DNA of 6,199 nucleotides from 20CM-4-69-16 sp035637455 (GTDB taxonomy: Bacteria > Gemmatimonadota > Gemmatimonadetes > Gemmatimonadales > GWC2-71-9): NCBI GenBank assembly GCA_035637455.1, contig DASPXE010000200.1, positions 1 to 6,199 of the forward strand. The letters run 5' to 3'. Positions 5,942 through 6,199 of this stretch are shown here, piece by piece. Each line of letters starts with the position of its first letter. Positions within the stretch are counted from its first letter, which is position 1. The position numbers were made by a program, and so were the translations under genes. A model generated the notes under the pieces. The model worked only from the letters and a program-made list of their open reading frames with translations, made no database searches and had not been told where the DNA came from.

Positions 5942-5964
5942 CGATTTTCCGCCGCCCCTATATT
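5937..5964 (+). promoter_or_regulatory. Candidate promoter for the structured RNA region
   Basis: TTGCGC (5937-5942), a 16-base spacer and TATATT (5959-5964) form a plausible rightward promoter, with transcription starting near 5971. The -10 is good (5 of 6) and the -35 weak (3 of 6). The transcript would enter the dense hairpin region directly. Confidence 0.4.
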
Positions 5965-5970
5965 GATGCC

Positions 5971-6199
5971 ACGCGGCTTGGAGGGAAGGGTCGGGACCTG
6001 GTGTCCCAACCACGCCTCTAAGACGGGTCCGAGCGGAAATTCCGGGGAGGCCGCCGACGCAAACAAGGGCTCAGGCGGCCGGCGATCCGGGAGGAACCTC
6101 TCCGGCTCGGATAGCTGGGGCCAGTCGCGTGCCCCAGCCACGTCGACGCGGTGCCTCGACGTGCAGTGCGGAAGGTCGGTCCGCGACCCGATCTGACCC
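5971..6199 (+). ncRNA. Putative structured RNA or long leader of unknown class, cut by the window edge
   Basis: Stems cover almost all of 5979-6188. They are: 5979-5984 with 6015-6020, enclosing a hairpin 5989-5997/6003-6011; a long helix 6027-6033/6106-6112 continued by 6042-6050/6097-6105, holding small hairpins 6051-6055/6074-6078 and 6079-6082/6087-6090; a perfect 8-bp hairpin 6114-6121/6131-6138; an abutting perfect 8-bp hairpin 6139-6146/6156-6163; and a final 5-bp hairpin near 6168-6188. Three pairs are G-U on the + strand and would be C-A mismatches on the other, so the RNA is probably rightward. Open frames here look non-coding. I could not match it to RNase P, tmRNA, 6S or SRP RNA; it may also be a leader or riboswitch for a gene beyond the edge. 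Confidence 0.45.

Noticed and set aside
6031..6050. Resemblance to the RNase P RNA core (GCGGAAATTCCGGGG against GAGGAAAGTCCGGGC)
   Set aside because: Three mismatches fall in a nearly invariant motif, and the other conserved RNase P segments expected after it are absent.
5963..6196. Small coding genes at the right end, 5963-6196 (+) and 5914-6141 (-)
   Set aside because: Neither has a ribosome binding site or a protein-like pattern, and the RNA stems explain the sequence better.
5971..6199. tmRNA, 6S RNA, SRP RNA or tRNA at the right end
   Set aside because: There is no tRNA-like acceptor or T-arm, no SRP GGAAG core, and the branched multi-hairpin layout does not match the single long bubble-containing rod of 6S RNA.

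Overview
The window looks like a piece of a high-GC bacterial chromosome. I suggest Gemmatimonadota, or a similar environmental lineage, because of the strong GC bias at third codon positions, the long secreted proteins that join bacterial Ig-like domains to an LVIVD-type beta-propeller, and a leaderless gene start. The lineage is an inference from style, not from a marker gene. There is no transposase, CRISPR array, tRNA or rRNA.

Left end (1-477): the first 34 codons of a cold-shock protein gene run leftward out of the window. Its upstream region holds a perfect -35 box and an estimated leader of about 150 nt. A hairpin followed by a T-run lies inside that leader, which looks like a built-in attenuator, and two more hairpins follow it. 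Bases 291-477 carry only two short inverted repeats before the next gene.

Centre (478-4476): two tandem rightward genes, 9 bases apart, encode paralogous exported proteins of about 671 and 657 residues. Each has three Ig-like domains followed by an LVIVD-type beta-propeller. The propellers are very similar and the Ig parts have diverged more. The second gene's ribosome binding site overlaps the first gene's stop codon, so they are almost certainly one operon.

Right of centre (4473-5720): the operon meets a leftward gene for a small exported helical protein of unknown function. The two convergent TAG stop codons sit in the two arms of one perfect hairpin. That leftward gene diverges from a rightward gene for a 207-residue cytoplasmic protein of unknown function. 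Their 47-base spacer contains a symmetric TTATAA core that can serve as a -10 element in both directions. The rightward gene appears to be leaderless: its ATG lies 6 bases after TATAAT.

Right end (5721-6199): no convincing protein gene. In order it holds a REP-like imperfect palindrome with GCAAG repeats, four copies of TGTGGA/TCCACA, a long hairpin that overlaps a candidate promoter, and a nearly continuous series of stems (5979-6188) in which three G-U pairs work only on the + strand. I read the last part as the 5' portion of an unidentified structured RNA, or a long leader, that continues past the window edge. This and the cold-shock leader are the most interesting parts of the window.
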